A stretch of DNA of 14,012 bases from JABCPE02 sp963516675 (GCA_963516675.1 CAUQBH010000020.1:1-14012); one strand, 5' to 3'; counted from the first letter of the stretch, positions 1-6,533 are shown. The notes: a model not told the origin generated them from the letters alone. Numbers and translations: made by a program.

Positions 1-61
1 CTGCTTTGGGGAACGCCTGCAAATGGTCGTTCAGTTCTTGGATTTCTTCTCTTGAGTTCAT
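1..61 (-). CDS. 5' end of an unidentified gene downstream of mdh (partial)
   Basis: An ATG on the minus strand at 59-61 opens a frame that stays open to the window edge and gives about 20 residues, beginning MNSREEIQELNDHLQAF. It is short, hydrophilic and helix-prone, with no recognisable motif. It starts 20 bp after the mdh stop in the same direction with no hairpin between them, so it is probably co-transcribed with mdh. No function can be assigned from this fragment. Confidence 0.5.
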   Translation of the reverse strand, partial: MNSREEIQELNDHLQAFPKA

Positions 62-81
62 TAGGTTTAATTTTTAAAATA

Positions 82-1008
82 TTAAAATTTTAGTTCTGCA
101 TTTACTTTTCTTACAGCATCAGCAGAGGCATGGAATTTCTCTTTTTCATCTTCATTTAGAGACAGTTCCATTATTTTTTCTATTCCATTTCTACCAATGA
201 TACACGGCACGCCTATGCTGACATCCTGCTCGCCATATTCCCCCTCCAAAAGGGCAGAACAAGGTATCATTTTCTTTTGGTCAGACAGGATAGAATGCAC
301 CAGCGAAGCCACTCCTGCCCCAGGAGCATACCATGCAGAAGTCCCCAAAAGTTTCACCAAAGTAGCCCCACCTAGTTTGGTTTCTTCCACTATGCTGTTT
401 AGTTTTTCTTTATTCAAAAATTCTGCTACACAGATACCATTTCTAGTCGCTTTACTGATGAGAGGAAGCATCCCTGTGTCCGTATGAGCAGCGATCACCA
501 TACCATCCACATCGGAAACTGGACATCCCAGAGCCTCCGCCAGACGATATCTAAATCTCGCTGTATCCAGCGCTCCTCCCATACCTATGATTCTGTTTTT
601 AGGAAGTTGGAATTTCTTATGAACAAGGTAGGACATGGTATCCACAGGATTGGTCACCACGATGATAATAGCATTAGGAGAGTATTTTAGTACATTTTCT
701 GTAACTTCTGACACGATATCCGCATTTACTCCTATCAGCTCCTCTCTGCTCATCCCTGGTCTTCTAGGCATCCCAGATGTGATGACTACCACATTAGAAT
801 TTTCTGTCTTGGCGTAATTGTTAGTCACACCTATGATACGAGTTTCAAAGCCCTCCACAGCAGACATCTGCATAAGGTCCATCGCCTTCCCTTCAGCAAA
901 ACCTTCTTTTATGTCCAATAATACCACCTCACTCGCAAAATTTCGCATTGCTATATATTCCGTGCAGCTCGCTCCCACTGCTCCCGCTCCTATTACTGTT
1001 ACTTTCAT
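82..1008 (-). CDS. mdh: Malate dehydrogenase, LDH-like type
   Basis: This encodes a 308-residue NAD-dependent malate dehydrogenase that interconverts malate and oxaloacetate in the TCA cycle in the cytoplasm. The Rossmann motif GAGAVG is at residues 7-12, and Asp32 at the end of the second strand points to NAD rather than NADP. The mobile loop carries Arg82, Arg83 and Arg88, the Asp148/Arg151 pair lies in LDTAR, and His175 in AAHTDTG is the catalytic base. Most family members have GGHGDT or, in flavobacteria, GGHSDKG at this point, so the AAHTDTG form is a small departure that keeps the His. The start is the ATG at 1006-1008. A GTG eight codons upstream is rejected because it overlaps the TAAATTTG promoter element. 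The length is normal for the family. Confidence 0.96.
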   Translation of the reverse strand: MKVTVIGAGAVGASCTEYIAMRNFASEVVLLDIKEGFAEGKAMDLMQMSAVEGFETRIIGVTNNYAKTENSNVVVITSGMPRRPGMSREELIGVNADIVSEVTENVLKYSPNAIIIVVTNPVDTMSYLVHKKFQLPKNRIIGMGGALDTARFRYRLAEALGCPVSDVDGMVIAAHTDTGMLPLISKATRNGICVAEFLNKEKLNSIVEETKLGGATLVKLLGTSAWYAPGAGVASLVHSILSDQKKMIPCSALLEGEYGEQDVSIGVPCIIGRNGIEKIMELSLNEDEKEKFHASADAVRKVNAELKF

Positions 1009-1031
1009 TTTTAATATTAAATTTAAACTCA

Positions 1032-1039
1032 CAAATTTA
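1032..1039 (-). promoter_or_regulatory. -7 element of the mdh promoter
   Basis: On the minus strand this reads TAAATTTG, an exact match to the Bacteroidota -7 consensus TAnnTTTG, about 23 bp before the mdh ATG. No TTG is seen at the proper -33 distance, so the upstream half is weak or absent. The predicted transcript would have a leader of roughly 18 nt. Confidence 0.5.
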
Positions 1040-1066
1040 ATAATTATTCATTACTCTCCTAATTAA

Positions 1067-1099
1067 TCTCAACCATTGAGAAAATCTATTTTAAGATTT
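1067..1099. repeat. Two adjacent inverted repeats in the mdh-cysE divergent region
   Basis: TCTCAA (1067-1072) and TTGAGA (1076-1081) form a perfect 6-bp inverted repeat with a 3-bp spacer. It is followed directly by AAATCT (1082-1087) and AGATTT (1094-1099). Both lie between the two divergent starts and could be operator sites or short hairpins. The rest of the 147-bp gap is AT-rich. A possible imperfect -7 element for cysE, TATCATTG, is at 1125-1132 without a matching -33. No regulator can be named. Confidence 0.3.
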
Positions 1100-1155
1100 C
1101 ATAAGTTTTTTGAAGAGAATTTCTTATCATTGCATGATTTTAGTTTTTACAAATT

Positions 1156-1983
1156 ATGCAAAAAGAATTTTTAAACCATCTCAGCAGTGGTTACAAAAAC
1201 CGAAAATACGACTTGGATAAACGAAAAATAGAAAAATTCATCGATTCTTTTTTTCGTTTCGTCTTCTTTTTAGAATATCAAAGATGTAATTCTGAAGCGG
1301 AAATTCACCTCAGATTAGAAAGTTTTAAACTTGAATTTCAGCAAATTATCAATTCTGTAATAGAAGACCCTGATATGAAAGCAAAAGCTGCTAGCTGCTT
1401 TTTTGAGGCTGTTCCGCATGTTTACAACCTACTGGAAAAAGACGCCCAGTTCATCCTAGACAATGACCCTGCCGCTACTCATATAGAGGAAGTAATGGTT
1501 TCTTACCCAGGGTTTTATGCTATTTCTATTTATAGATTTGCTCACCAGCTGCATCTACAAGGCGTGCCGCTCATCCCAAGAATCTGGACAGAGCTGGCAC
1601 ACAGCAAAACAGGGATAGACATCCACCCTGGCGCTACCATCGGAGAATGTTTTTTCATAGACCACGGAACAGGGATAGTGATTGGTGAAACGACTGTGAT
1701 TGGCAATTTCGTCAAAATCTATCAGAATGTAACTCTCGGAGCCTTAGCAGTTTCCAAAGATATCGCCAACACAAAACGCCACCCTACGATAGAAAATAAT
1801 GTAACGGTGTATGCCAACACCACTATTTTAGGTGGAAATACTATCATTCGGGAGGGTTCTACCATCGGCGGAAATGTCTGGCTTACAGAGAGTATAGAGC
1901 CATATAGTTTAGTATATTATAAAAACAAAACCATCATCCGAAGTAAAGAAAAACCAAACGAACCTATTAATTTTTCTATTTAA
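1156..1983 (+). CDS. cysE: Serine O-acetyltransferase
   Basis: This 275-residue enzyme acetylates L-serine with acetyl-CoA to O-acetylserine, the committed step of cysteine synthesis. The N-terminal half is helical, with DPAA at 104-107 and YPG at 117-119. From about residue 150 to 245 it has the hexapeptide left-handed beta-helix, including DIHPGATIG, the active-site Asp169-His170 in FFIDHGTGIVIGE, and KIYQNVTLGA. The last residue is isoleucine (...NFSI). In E. coli a C-terminal Ile of CysE docks in the CysK active site to build the cysteine synthase complex, so that contact may be kept here. It lies 214 bp before cysK on the same strand, consistent with a shared pathway. A start at the ATG at 1156 fits; no Shine-Dalgarno box is visible, as is usual in this phylum. 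Confidence 0.94.
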   Translation: MQKEFLNHLSSGYKNRKYDLDKRKIEKFIDSFFRFVFFLEYQRCNSEAEIHLRLESFKLEFQQIINSVIEDPDMKAKAASCFFEAVPHVYNLLEKDAQFILDNDPAATHIEEVMVSYPGFYAISIYRFAHQLHLQGVPLIPRIWTELAHSKTGIDIHPGATIGECFFIDHGTGIVIGETTVIGNFVKIYQNVTLGALAVSKDIANTKRHPTIENNVTVYANTTILGGNTIIREGSTIGGNVWLTESIEPYSLVYYKNKTIIRSKEKPNEPINFSI

Positions 1984-1986
1984 AAA

Positions 1987-2017
1987 TTTGCATTTTTAAA
2001 AAATATTATTAGATTTG
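1987..2017 (+). promoter_or_regulatory. Promoter driving the cysE-cysK intergenic RNA
   Basis: TTTG at 1987-1990 is followed after exactly 19 bp by TAGATTTG at 2010-2017. Both halves match the Bacteroidota housekeeping promoter consensus (TTTG, N19, TAnnTTTG). Transcription should start near 2023-2025, just before the structured segment and terminator. It is the best promoter match in the window together with the pepE promoter. Confidence 0.75.
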
Positions 2018-2040
2018 CATTCATATTTATTCCAAAAGAG

Positions 2041-2109
2041 ATGACAATAGTAAAAAACAATATGATGTGTTGCTATATTATAACGACTTCAGTTTTTCTG
2101 AGAGCGTAG
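2041..2109 (+). CDS. Possible 22-residue leader peptide with Met-Met-Cys-Cys
   Basis: An ATG about 17 nt after the predicted transcription start opens a 22-codon frame that reads MTIVKNNMMCCYIITTSVFL plus two residues and ends with TAG at 2107-2109. Codons 8-11 are ATG ATG TGT TGC, four sulfur amino acids in a row, ahead of a terminator and the cysteine synthase gene. This resembles leader peptides that sense charged tRNA by ribosome stalling; poly-cysteine leaders are known in actinobacteria. The segment TTCAGTTTTT (2088-2097) could pair with GAGGGCTGAA (2136-2145) in the terminator, giving a possible antiterminator, although four of the pairs are G-U. The frame may also be chance inside a small RNA gene. 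There is no independent sign of translation. Confidence 0.3.
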   Translation: MTIVKNNMMCCYIITTSVFLRA

Positions 2110-2134
2110 CAATGCTGTATTGTTATTCATATAT

Positions 2135-2166
2135 AGAGGGCTGAAAGATTTCAAGCTCTCTTTTTT
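2135..2166 (+). terminator. Rho-independent terminator or attenuator before cysK
   Basis: The arm AGAGGGCTGAAA (2135-2146) pairs with TTTCAAGCTCTCT (2149-2161), with one G-T pair and one bulged T, and is followed by a run of six T (2161-2166). It lies only 31 bp before the cysK ATG, with no clear promoter after it. Transcription into cysK from upstream must therefore read through it at least part of the time. Confidence 0.65.
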
Positions 2167-2197
2167 ATTTTTAATAATTTTTTAAATCAATCATATT

Positions 2198-3127
2198 ATG
2201 AAATTCAACAATGTATTAGAAACCATCGGCAAAACGCCAGTAGTAAGGCTAAGTAAATTATTCCCAAACCATAATGTTTGGATAAAACTAGAAAGAAGCA
2301 ACCCAGGAGGAAGCGTGAAAGACAGAATCGCTCTAGCCATGATAGAAGCGGCGGAAAAAGAAGGGAAAATCAATAAAGACACTAAAATCATAGAACCTAC
2401 ATCAGGAAACACAGGAGTAGGTCTTGCTATGGTAAGCGCTGTGAAAGGATACGATTTGACTTTGGTAATGCCAGAAAGCATGAGCGTAGAGAGAAGAAAA
2501 CTAATGTCTGCTTATGGCGCAAAAATCGTCCTTACGCCAAGAGAATTAGGAATGAAAGGAGCGATAGCAAAAGCTCAGGAATTGGCTGAAAAAGAAAGTA
2601 ACACTTGGATTCCTCAGCAGTTCGAAAACGCTGCCAATCCAGAAATCCACCGTAATACTACAGCTCAGGAAATTCTAAATGATTTCTCAGAAGGTGTAGA
2701 TTACTTCATCTCGGGAGTTGGAACAGGAGGGCACATTACGGGTATTTCAGAGATTGTAAAGCAAAAATTCCCTCAGCTCAAAGCTTTTGCCGTTGAACCA
2801 GAACAGTCCCCTGTCATCAGTGGCGGCGCACCTGGCCCACACGCTATCCAAGGAATCGGTGCTGGTTTTATCCCTGCTGTTTTGAATACAGAAATTTTAG
2901 AGGGCGCTATCCTAGTTGGGAAAGAAGAAGCGTTTAGTTTCGCACAAAGATTAGCAAAAGAAGAAGGAATTTTAGGTGGAATTTCCACAGGAGCTTCACT
3001 CGCTGCTATTGCTAAAAAATTAGGAGAAATCCCACAAAATGCTACTGTTCTGACCATCAACTACGACACAGGAGAAAGATACTGGTCTGTGGATGGACTT
3101 TTCGAAGAGAATATAATTTCAGAATAA
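2198..3127 (+). CDS. cysK: Cysteine synthase (O-acetylserine sulfhydrylase), CysK type
   Basis: This 309-residue PLP enzyme replaces the acetyl group of O-acetylserine with sulfide to make L-cysteine, using the product of CysE. Lys41 in GGSVKDR forms the Schiff base with PLP. TSGNT at 68-72 is the substrate-binding loop, GTGG at 175-178 binds the PLP phosphate, and Ser263 in GISTGAS contacts the pyridine nitrogen. The segment PGPHAIQGIGAGFIP at 212-226 is the CysK form rather than the CysM form, so I prefer cysK, although Bacteroidota genes of this type are sometimes labelled cysM. The length is typical. The ATG at 2198 lies 31 bp after an attenuator-like hairpin, and expression probably depends on read-through from the promoter at 1987-2017 or from cysE. 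Confidence 0.94.
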   Translation: MKFNNVLETIGKTPVVRLSKLFPNHNVWIKLERSNPGGSVKDRIALAMIEAAEKEGKINKDTKIIEPTSGNTGVGLAMVSAVKGYDLTLVMPESMSVERRKLMSAYGAKIVLTPRELGMKGAIAKAQELAEKESNTWIPQQFENAANPEIHRNTTAQEILNDFSEGVDYFISGVGTGGHITGISEIVKQKFPQLKAFAVEPEQSPVISGGAPGPHAIQGIGAGFIPAVLNTEILEGAILVGKEEAFSFAQRLAKEEGILGGISTGASLAAIAKKLGEIPQNATVLTINYDTGERYWSVDGLFEENIISE

Positions 3128-3134
3128 ATTTTGT

Positions 3135-3161
3135 AAAACCTTTCCTGTTGGAAAGGTTTTT
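3135..3161 (+). terminator. Terminator after cysK
   Basis: AAAACCTTTCC (3135-3145) and GGAAAGGTTTT (3150-3160) form a perfect 11-bp stem around the loop TGTT, and the T-rich arm serves as the U tract. It begins 7 bp after the cysK stop and closes the cys unit. Confidence 0.88.
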
Positions 3162-3162
3162 G

Positions 3163-3193
3163 TTGTCTAAGGGCTAAGATATATGTATATTTA
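3163..3193 (+). promoter_or_regulatory. Promoter of the small membrane protein gene
   Basis: TTG at 3163-3165 and TATATTTA at 3186-3193 are 20 bp apart; the second differs from TAnnTTTG only in the last base. It sits directly after the cysK terminator. An upstream ATG at 3183 falls inside this element, which supports the start at 3210. Confidence 0.45.
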
Positions 3194-3209
3194 CCAAAAT
3201 TTATTAAAA

Positions 3210-3545
3210 ATGAGAATTATTGTTAATTTGATTATCACCGCTGCAGTTGCCTATTTTCTACCAAAGGTGCTTAGCGGAGTGCATTTCTTAGACTTCAGTT
3301 CGGCTGTGATTTTTGCAGTGGTTTTGGGATTGCTGAATATTTTCCTAAAACCTATCCTGAATATCATTAGCTTTCCTGTATCGCTGATTACTTTTGGGCT
3401 TTTTTCACTGGTTGTGAATGCTATCGTGGTTTCTGTTGCGGATTATTTCGTGGATGGAATGGTAATCGACGGATTTGGCTGGACTCTAGCTTTCAGTGTT
3501 TGTTTATCTATTCTGACCTCTATTTTGTCAGTAGATGAAGATTAG
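3210..3545 (+). CDS. Small four-helix membrane protein, phage holin 4_2 family (Pfam PF04020)
   Basis: A 111-residue, very hydrophobic protein with about four predicted membrane segments, near residues 3-20, 30-47, 51-75 and 84-104. The N-terminal VAYFLPKVLSGV, the LGLLNIFLKPIL segment and FPVSLITFGLFSLVVNA match the pattern of the family annotated as phage holin family protein. This family is a common single chromosomal gene in bacteria and has no shown lytic role, and no phage gene is nearby. The start at 3210 is chosen over an ATG nine codons upstream because the shorter form starts directly with the first helix and the upstream ATG overlaps the promoter. It probably sits in the inner membrane; its function is unknown. 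Confidence 0.8.
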   Translation: MRIIVNLIITAAVAYFLPKVLSGVHFLDFSSAVIFAVVLGLLNIFLKPILNIISFPVSLITFGLFSLVVNAIVVSVADYFVDGMVIDGFGWTLAFSVCLSILTSILSVDED

Positions 3546-3574
3546 AATCTGCCGATATTTTTTAAGAAAAACAT

Positions 3575-3582
3575 TATCTTTG
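3575..3582 (+). promoter_or_regulatory. -7 element of the glnS promoter
   Basis: TATCTTTG matches the TAnnTTTG consensus exactly and lies 19 bp before the glnS ATG, in the 56-bp gap after the membrane protein gene. No TTG is found at the usual -33 position, so only half of the promoter is clear. It could drive glnS and the genes that follow closely. Confidence 0.5.
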
Positions 3583-3601
3583 CCAATTATTTAACAAGAA
3601 T

Positions 3602-5278
3602 ATGGAAGAAGAAAAAAAAACACTCAATTTCATTGAGCAAATTATAGAAGAAGATTTGGCTAACGGACTCAGCAGAGACAAAATTCGTTTTCGTTTTCCG
3701 CCAGAGCCCAACGGCTACCTGCACATAGGACATACCAAAGCAATATGCATCAACTTCGGTTTGGGCGAGAAATATAGCGCTCCTGTGAACCTTCGTTTCG
3801 ATGATACCAACCCTGAAAAAGAAGAACAAGAGTTCGTAGATTCTATCAAGAAAGATGTGGCTTGGCTCGGCTTCAAATGGGATAAAGAACTCTATGCATC
3901 AGACTATTTTCAGCAGCTCTATGACTGGGCTGTGCAGATGATAAAAGATGGCAAAGCGTACATAGATGAGCAGTCTTCAGAAGTTATCACGGAACAAAGA
4001 AAAAACCCTGCAGAACCTGGGATAGAATCTCCATTCCGAAACAGACCCGTAGAGGAATCACTAAATCTATTCGAGCGAATGAAAAATGGCGAGTTCGAAG
4101 AAGGAACGATGTCTCTTCGTGCCAAAATAGATATGACTTCGCCTAATATGAACATGCGTGACCCTGTGATGTATAGAATCCTAAAAAGACCACACCACAG
4201 AACTGGCACCACTTGGAAAATTTATCCTATGTACGACTGGGCTCATGGAGAGAGTGACTACATAGAGCAGATTTCGCATTCTCTTTGTTCATTGGAATTT
4301 GAGAACCACAGACCGCTTTACGACTGGTATCTTGACCAAGTCTATACGGAAGGAACTATCAGAAACAAACAGCGAGAGTTTGCCCGAATGAATGTAACCT
4401 ATATGATTACTTCTAAAAGAAAACTCCAAAGGCTCGTTGCCGAAGGTGTGGTTACAGGCTGGGACGACCCGAGAATGCCTACTGTTTCTGGGCTTAGAAG
4501 AAAAGGCTACACGCCTGCGGCTATCCGAAATTTCATTGAGAAAGTAGGTGTAGCGAAAAGAGAAAACTTAATCGACATTCAACTGCTGGAATTCTGCGTA
4601 AGAGAAGATTTAAACAAAACTGCCAAGAGAATGATGGTGGTGATGAATCCCGTAAAACTGATTATAGAAAACTACCCAGAAGGCAAAGAAGAATGGCTGG
4701 AAACTGAAAACAACCCAGAAGATGAAAACGCTGGAATGAGAAAAGTTCCTTTCTCACGAGAGCTATACATAGAGAGAGAAGACTTCAAAGAGGAAGCGGA
4801 CAAGAAGTTTTTTCGTCTGAAACTCGGTGGTGAGGTAAGACTAAAATCAGCCTACATCATCAAAGCTGAAAGAGTAGAAAAAGATGAAAACGGCGAGATT
4901 AGGACTATCTACGCTACCTATAATGAAAAATCTAAATCTGGAAGCGGAACAGAAGAAAGCCTAAGAAAAGTAAAAGGAACGCTGCACTGGGTTTCTGCAA
5001 ACCACGCCCTGCCTGTGGAAGCGAGAGTTTATGACAGACTTTTCACTACCGAACAGCCAGATGCAGAAAAGGAAACAGATTTCCTAGAGTTTGTAAATCC
5101 TGAATCTCTGAAAGTGGTAACTGCCTATGCAGAACCAGAACTAAAAGATGTGAAAGTGGGCGAACCGCTGCAGTTCCAGAGAATTGGTTACTTTACCAAA
5201 GACCAAGACAGCACGGACAGCAAATTGGTTTTCAATAGAACAGTAACTCTGAAGGATTCCTACAAACCTGAAAACTAA
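3602..5278 (+). CDS. glnS: Glutaminyl-tRNA synthetase
   Basis: This 558-residue class I aminoacyl-tRNA synthetase charges tRNA-Gln with glutamine in the cytoplasm. The HIGH signature is in PPEPNGYLHIGHTKA (HIGH at 41-44), and the KMSKS-equivalent loop is MITSKRKL at 268-275, the usual form for GlnRS. YPMYDWAHGESDYIEQISHSLCSLEF is replaced here only in spacing relative to known enzymes, with the short stretch SHSLCSLEFENHRPLYDW being very typical. The C-terminal half (about 340-558) has the anticodon-binding beta-barrels. The length matches the E. coli enzyme, and the YqeY extension found in some bacteria is absent. GlnRS is thought to have entered bacteria from eukaryotes. Its gene is followed after 4 bp by a beta-lactamase gene. 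Confidence 0.97.
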   Translation: MEEEKKTLNFIEQIIEEDLANGLSRDKIRFRFPPEPNGYLHIGHTKAICINFGLGEKYSAPVNLRFDDTNPEKEEQEFVDSIKKDVAWLGFKWDKELYASDYFQQLYDWAVQMIKDGKAYIDEQSSEVITEQRKNPAEPGIESPFRNRPVEESLNLFERMKNGEFEEGTMSLRAKIDMTSPNMNMRDPVMYRILKRPHHRTGTTWKIYPMYDWAHGESDYIEQISHSLCSLEFENHRPLYDWYLDQVYTEGTIRNKQREFARMNVTYMITSKRKLQRLVAEGVVTGWDDPRMPTVSGLRRKGYTPAAIRNFIEKVGVAKRENLIDIQLLEFCVREDLNKTAKRMMVVMNPVKLIIENYPEGKEEWLETENNPEDENAGMRKVPFSRELYIEREDFKEEADKKFFRLKLGGEVRLKSAYIIKAERVEKDENGEIRTIYATYNEKSKSGSGTEESLRKVKGTLHWVSANHALPVEARVYDRLFTTEQPDAEKETDFLEFVNPESLKVVTAYAEPELKDVKVGEPLQFQRIGYFTKDQDSTDSKLVFNRTVTLKDSYKPEN

Positions 5279-5282
5279 ACAA

Positions 5283-6164
5283 ATGAAAAAATATTTTTCT
5301 TTTTGTCTTTTGGGGATTTTTATTTTTTGTTTTTCTCAACAAAATTTAAAAAGAGACATCACAAAGATTATACAAAGCAAAAATGCCCTTGTGGCAGTAT
5401 CTGTGATGAACTCAAAAGGAAAAACAGAAGTAAATATTAACGGAAACAAAAAAGTTCCGATGCTTAGTGTGTTCAAATTTCACATTGCATTGGCAGTTTT
5501 GGATTTGGTGGACAGAGGTATTTTGGATTTGGAACAAAATATTTTTGTCAAGAAATCTGAACTTTTGGAGAATACTTGGAGCCCCATTCGTGATAAATAT
5601 CCGAATGGCAATGTGAATATCCCTTTGAGAGAAATCATAGAATACACCGTTTCTCAGAGCGATAACAATGGTTGCGACATTCTGCTGAGGCTGATTGGAG
5701 GAGTTGATACTGTCCAGAAATTCATTGAGAGCAAGGGTATCAAAGATTTTGCAATAAAATACAATGAAGAAGAAATGAATAAGAATGGGAAATCCATCTA
5801 CTCCAACTATACAACCGCAAACGCCTCCAGCAGGCTTCTGCAAAAATTTTATAATGGTGAGATAATTTCCGAGTCTTCCAGAGATTTTTTATTCAGAATC
5901 ATGTATGAGACTTCTACTGGAGCAGACAGGCTCATATCCCTGCTTCCTCCAGATGTTATCGTTGCCCATAAAACAGGGACTTCTGGTATTGTATCTGGAA
6001 TTCAGGCTGCCACCAATGATGTGGGAATCATCATTTTACCTGATGACGAATACTACACAATATCTGTTTTTGTGATAAATTCCAAAGAAAATACATCAAC
6101 TAACGAAAAAATAATTGCTGATATATCAAAAACAGTGTGGGATTATTATTTTCGAAATAAATAA
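5283..6164 (+). CDS. bla: Class A beta-lactamase, subclass A2-like
   Basis: A 293-residue serine beta-lactamase that would hydrolyse penicillins or cephalosporins in the periplasm. Residues 1-18 form a signal peptide (positive start, hydrophobic core ending FCFSQQ). The active-site motifs are all present: SVFK at 62-65 (Ambler Ser70-Lys73), SDN at 126-128 (Ambler 130-132), NEEEM at 161-165 with Glu162 in the place of Glu166, and KTG at 230-232 in VAHKTGTSG. NEEEM rather than ExxLN is seen in the PER/CfxA-like A2 group, which is common in Bacteroidota. Its spectrum cannot be read from this. It starts 4 bp after glnS and ends 6 bp before the HopJ-family gene, with no promoter or regulator beside it, so it is probably a resident gene co-transcribed with glnS rather than a mobile cassette. 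Confidence 0.92.
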   Translation: MKKYFSFCLLGIFIFCFSQQNLKRDITKIIQSKNALVAVSVMNSKGKTEVNINGNKKVPMLSVFKFHIALAVLDLVDRGILDLEQNIFVKKSELLENTWSPIRDKYPNGNVNIPLREIIEYTVSQSDNNGCDILLRLIGGVDTVQKFIESKGIKDFAIKYNEEEMNKNGKSIYSNYTTANASSRLLQKFYNGEIISESSRDFLFRIMYETSTGADRLISLLPPDVIVAHKTGTSGIVSGIQAATNDVGIIILPDDEYYTISVFVINSKENTSTNEKIIADISKTVWDYYFRNK

Positions 6165-6170
6165 CTAAAA

Positions 6171-6506
6171 ATGAATCTTTTAGATAAAATAAAACAAAAT
6201 CCTGAGGAAATATCATTCGATGAAGTGATTGCTTATATTGATGAGCATTATGACTTTGTCCCTACGGCTTTTCAGAATGGAGAAGTTCTCAACGAAGAGA
6301 ACCAAAATAATGGCTCTTGCAAAATTTTTTCTTTTGCGAAAAAATTAGGTTTAAATGAGAAAAATACATTATTTCTGTTTGGTGATTTTTACAGAAAAGA
6401 TGTTTTAGGAGATTTGCAAGGGACTAATCATCAGAACATTAGAAATTTCATGAAAACGGGATGGGAAGGAATCAATTTTCATCGTGAAAGTTTAATAGAA
6501 AAATAA
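6171..6506 (+). CDS. HopJ type III effector family protein
   Basis: A 111-residue cytoplasmic protein with the full family pattern: NPEEISFDEVIAYIDEHYDF near the start, PTAFQNGEV, NGSCKIFSFAKKLGL, FGDFYRKDVL and the C-terminal NIRNFMKTGWEGI. The name comes from a Pseudomonas syringae gene, but the family is widespread in free-living bacteria without type III secretion and its role is unknown; nothing here suggests secretion. It follows bla by 6 bp and precedes the OmpA-family gene by 27 bp, so it probably belongs to the same transcript. Confidence 0.85.
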   Translation: MNLLDKIKQNPEEISFDEVIAYIDEHYDFVPTAFQNGEVLNEENQNNGSCKIFSFAKKLGLNEKNTLFLFGDFYRKDVLGDLQGTNHQNIRNFMKTGWEGINFHRESLIEK

Positions 6507-6533
6507 AATATAATTAGATTAAAACTATAAAAA

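Larger units (their letters stand above)
2024..2167 (+). ncRNA. Structured RNA between cysE and cysK: 6S-like small RNA or cysK leader
   Basis: A predicted transcript of about 140 nt runs from the promoter at 1987-2017 to the terminator ending near 2166. Five complementary pairs nest in order around one axis: 2034-2041 with 2157-2164 (8 bp), 2056-2062 with 2118-2124 (7 bp), 2070-2074 with 2108-2112 (5 bp), 2083-2085 with 2105-2107 (3 bp), and 2088-2092 with 2098-2102 around a T5 loop. This gives a long rod with internal loops, the shape of 6S RNA, which is known in Flavobacteriia (Rfam 6S-Flavo); I could not compare the sequence to that family. The outer helix competes with the terminator hairpin, so the RNA could switch. 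Because no good promoter lies between the terminator and cysK, it could instead be the untranslated leader of cysK. That it is a real transcript is likely; its class is inference. Confidence 0.6.

Noticed and set aside
2167..2197. A separate cysK promoter right before the gene
   Set aside because: TAATTTTT at 2175-2182 lacks the final G and has no TTG at -33, and it would leave a leader of under 10 nt.
3210..3545. Prophage remnant, because of the phage-holin family name
   Set aside because: No integrase, lysin, tail or capsid gene is nearby, and the family is a usual chromosomal gene.
5412..5843. A 143-codon open frame on the minus strand inside the beta-lactamase gene
   Set aside because: It lies fully inside a gene with all catalytic motifs, and its product has no recognisable pattern.
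5283..6164. Mobile resistance cassette
   Set aside because: There is no IS end, attC-like site or direct repeat at its borders, the base composition is like its neighbours, and it is packed tightly in a row of genes.
6171..6506. Type III secretion effector
   Set aside because: The HopJ name is historical. Family members are found widely in bacteria without type III secretion, and no secretion genes are present.
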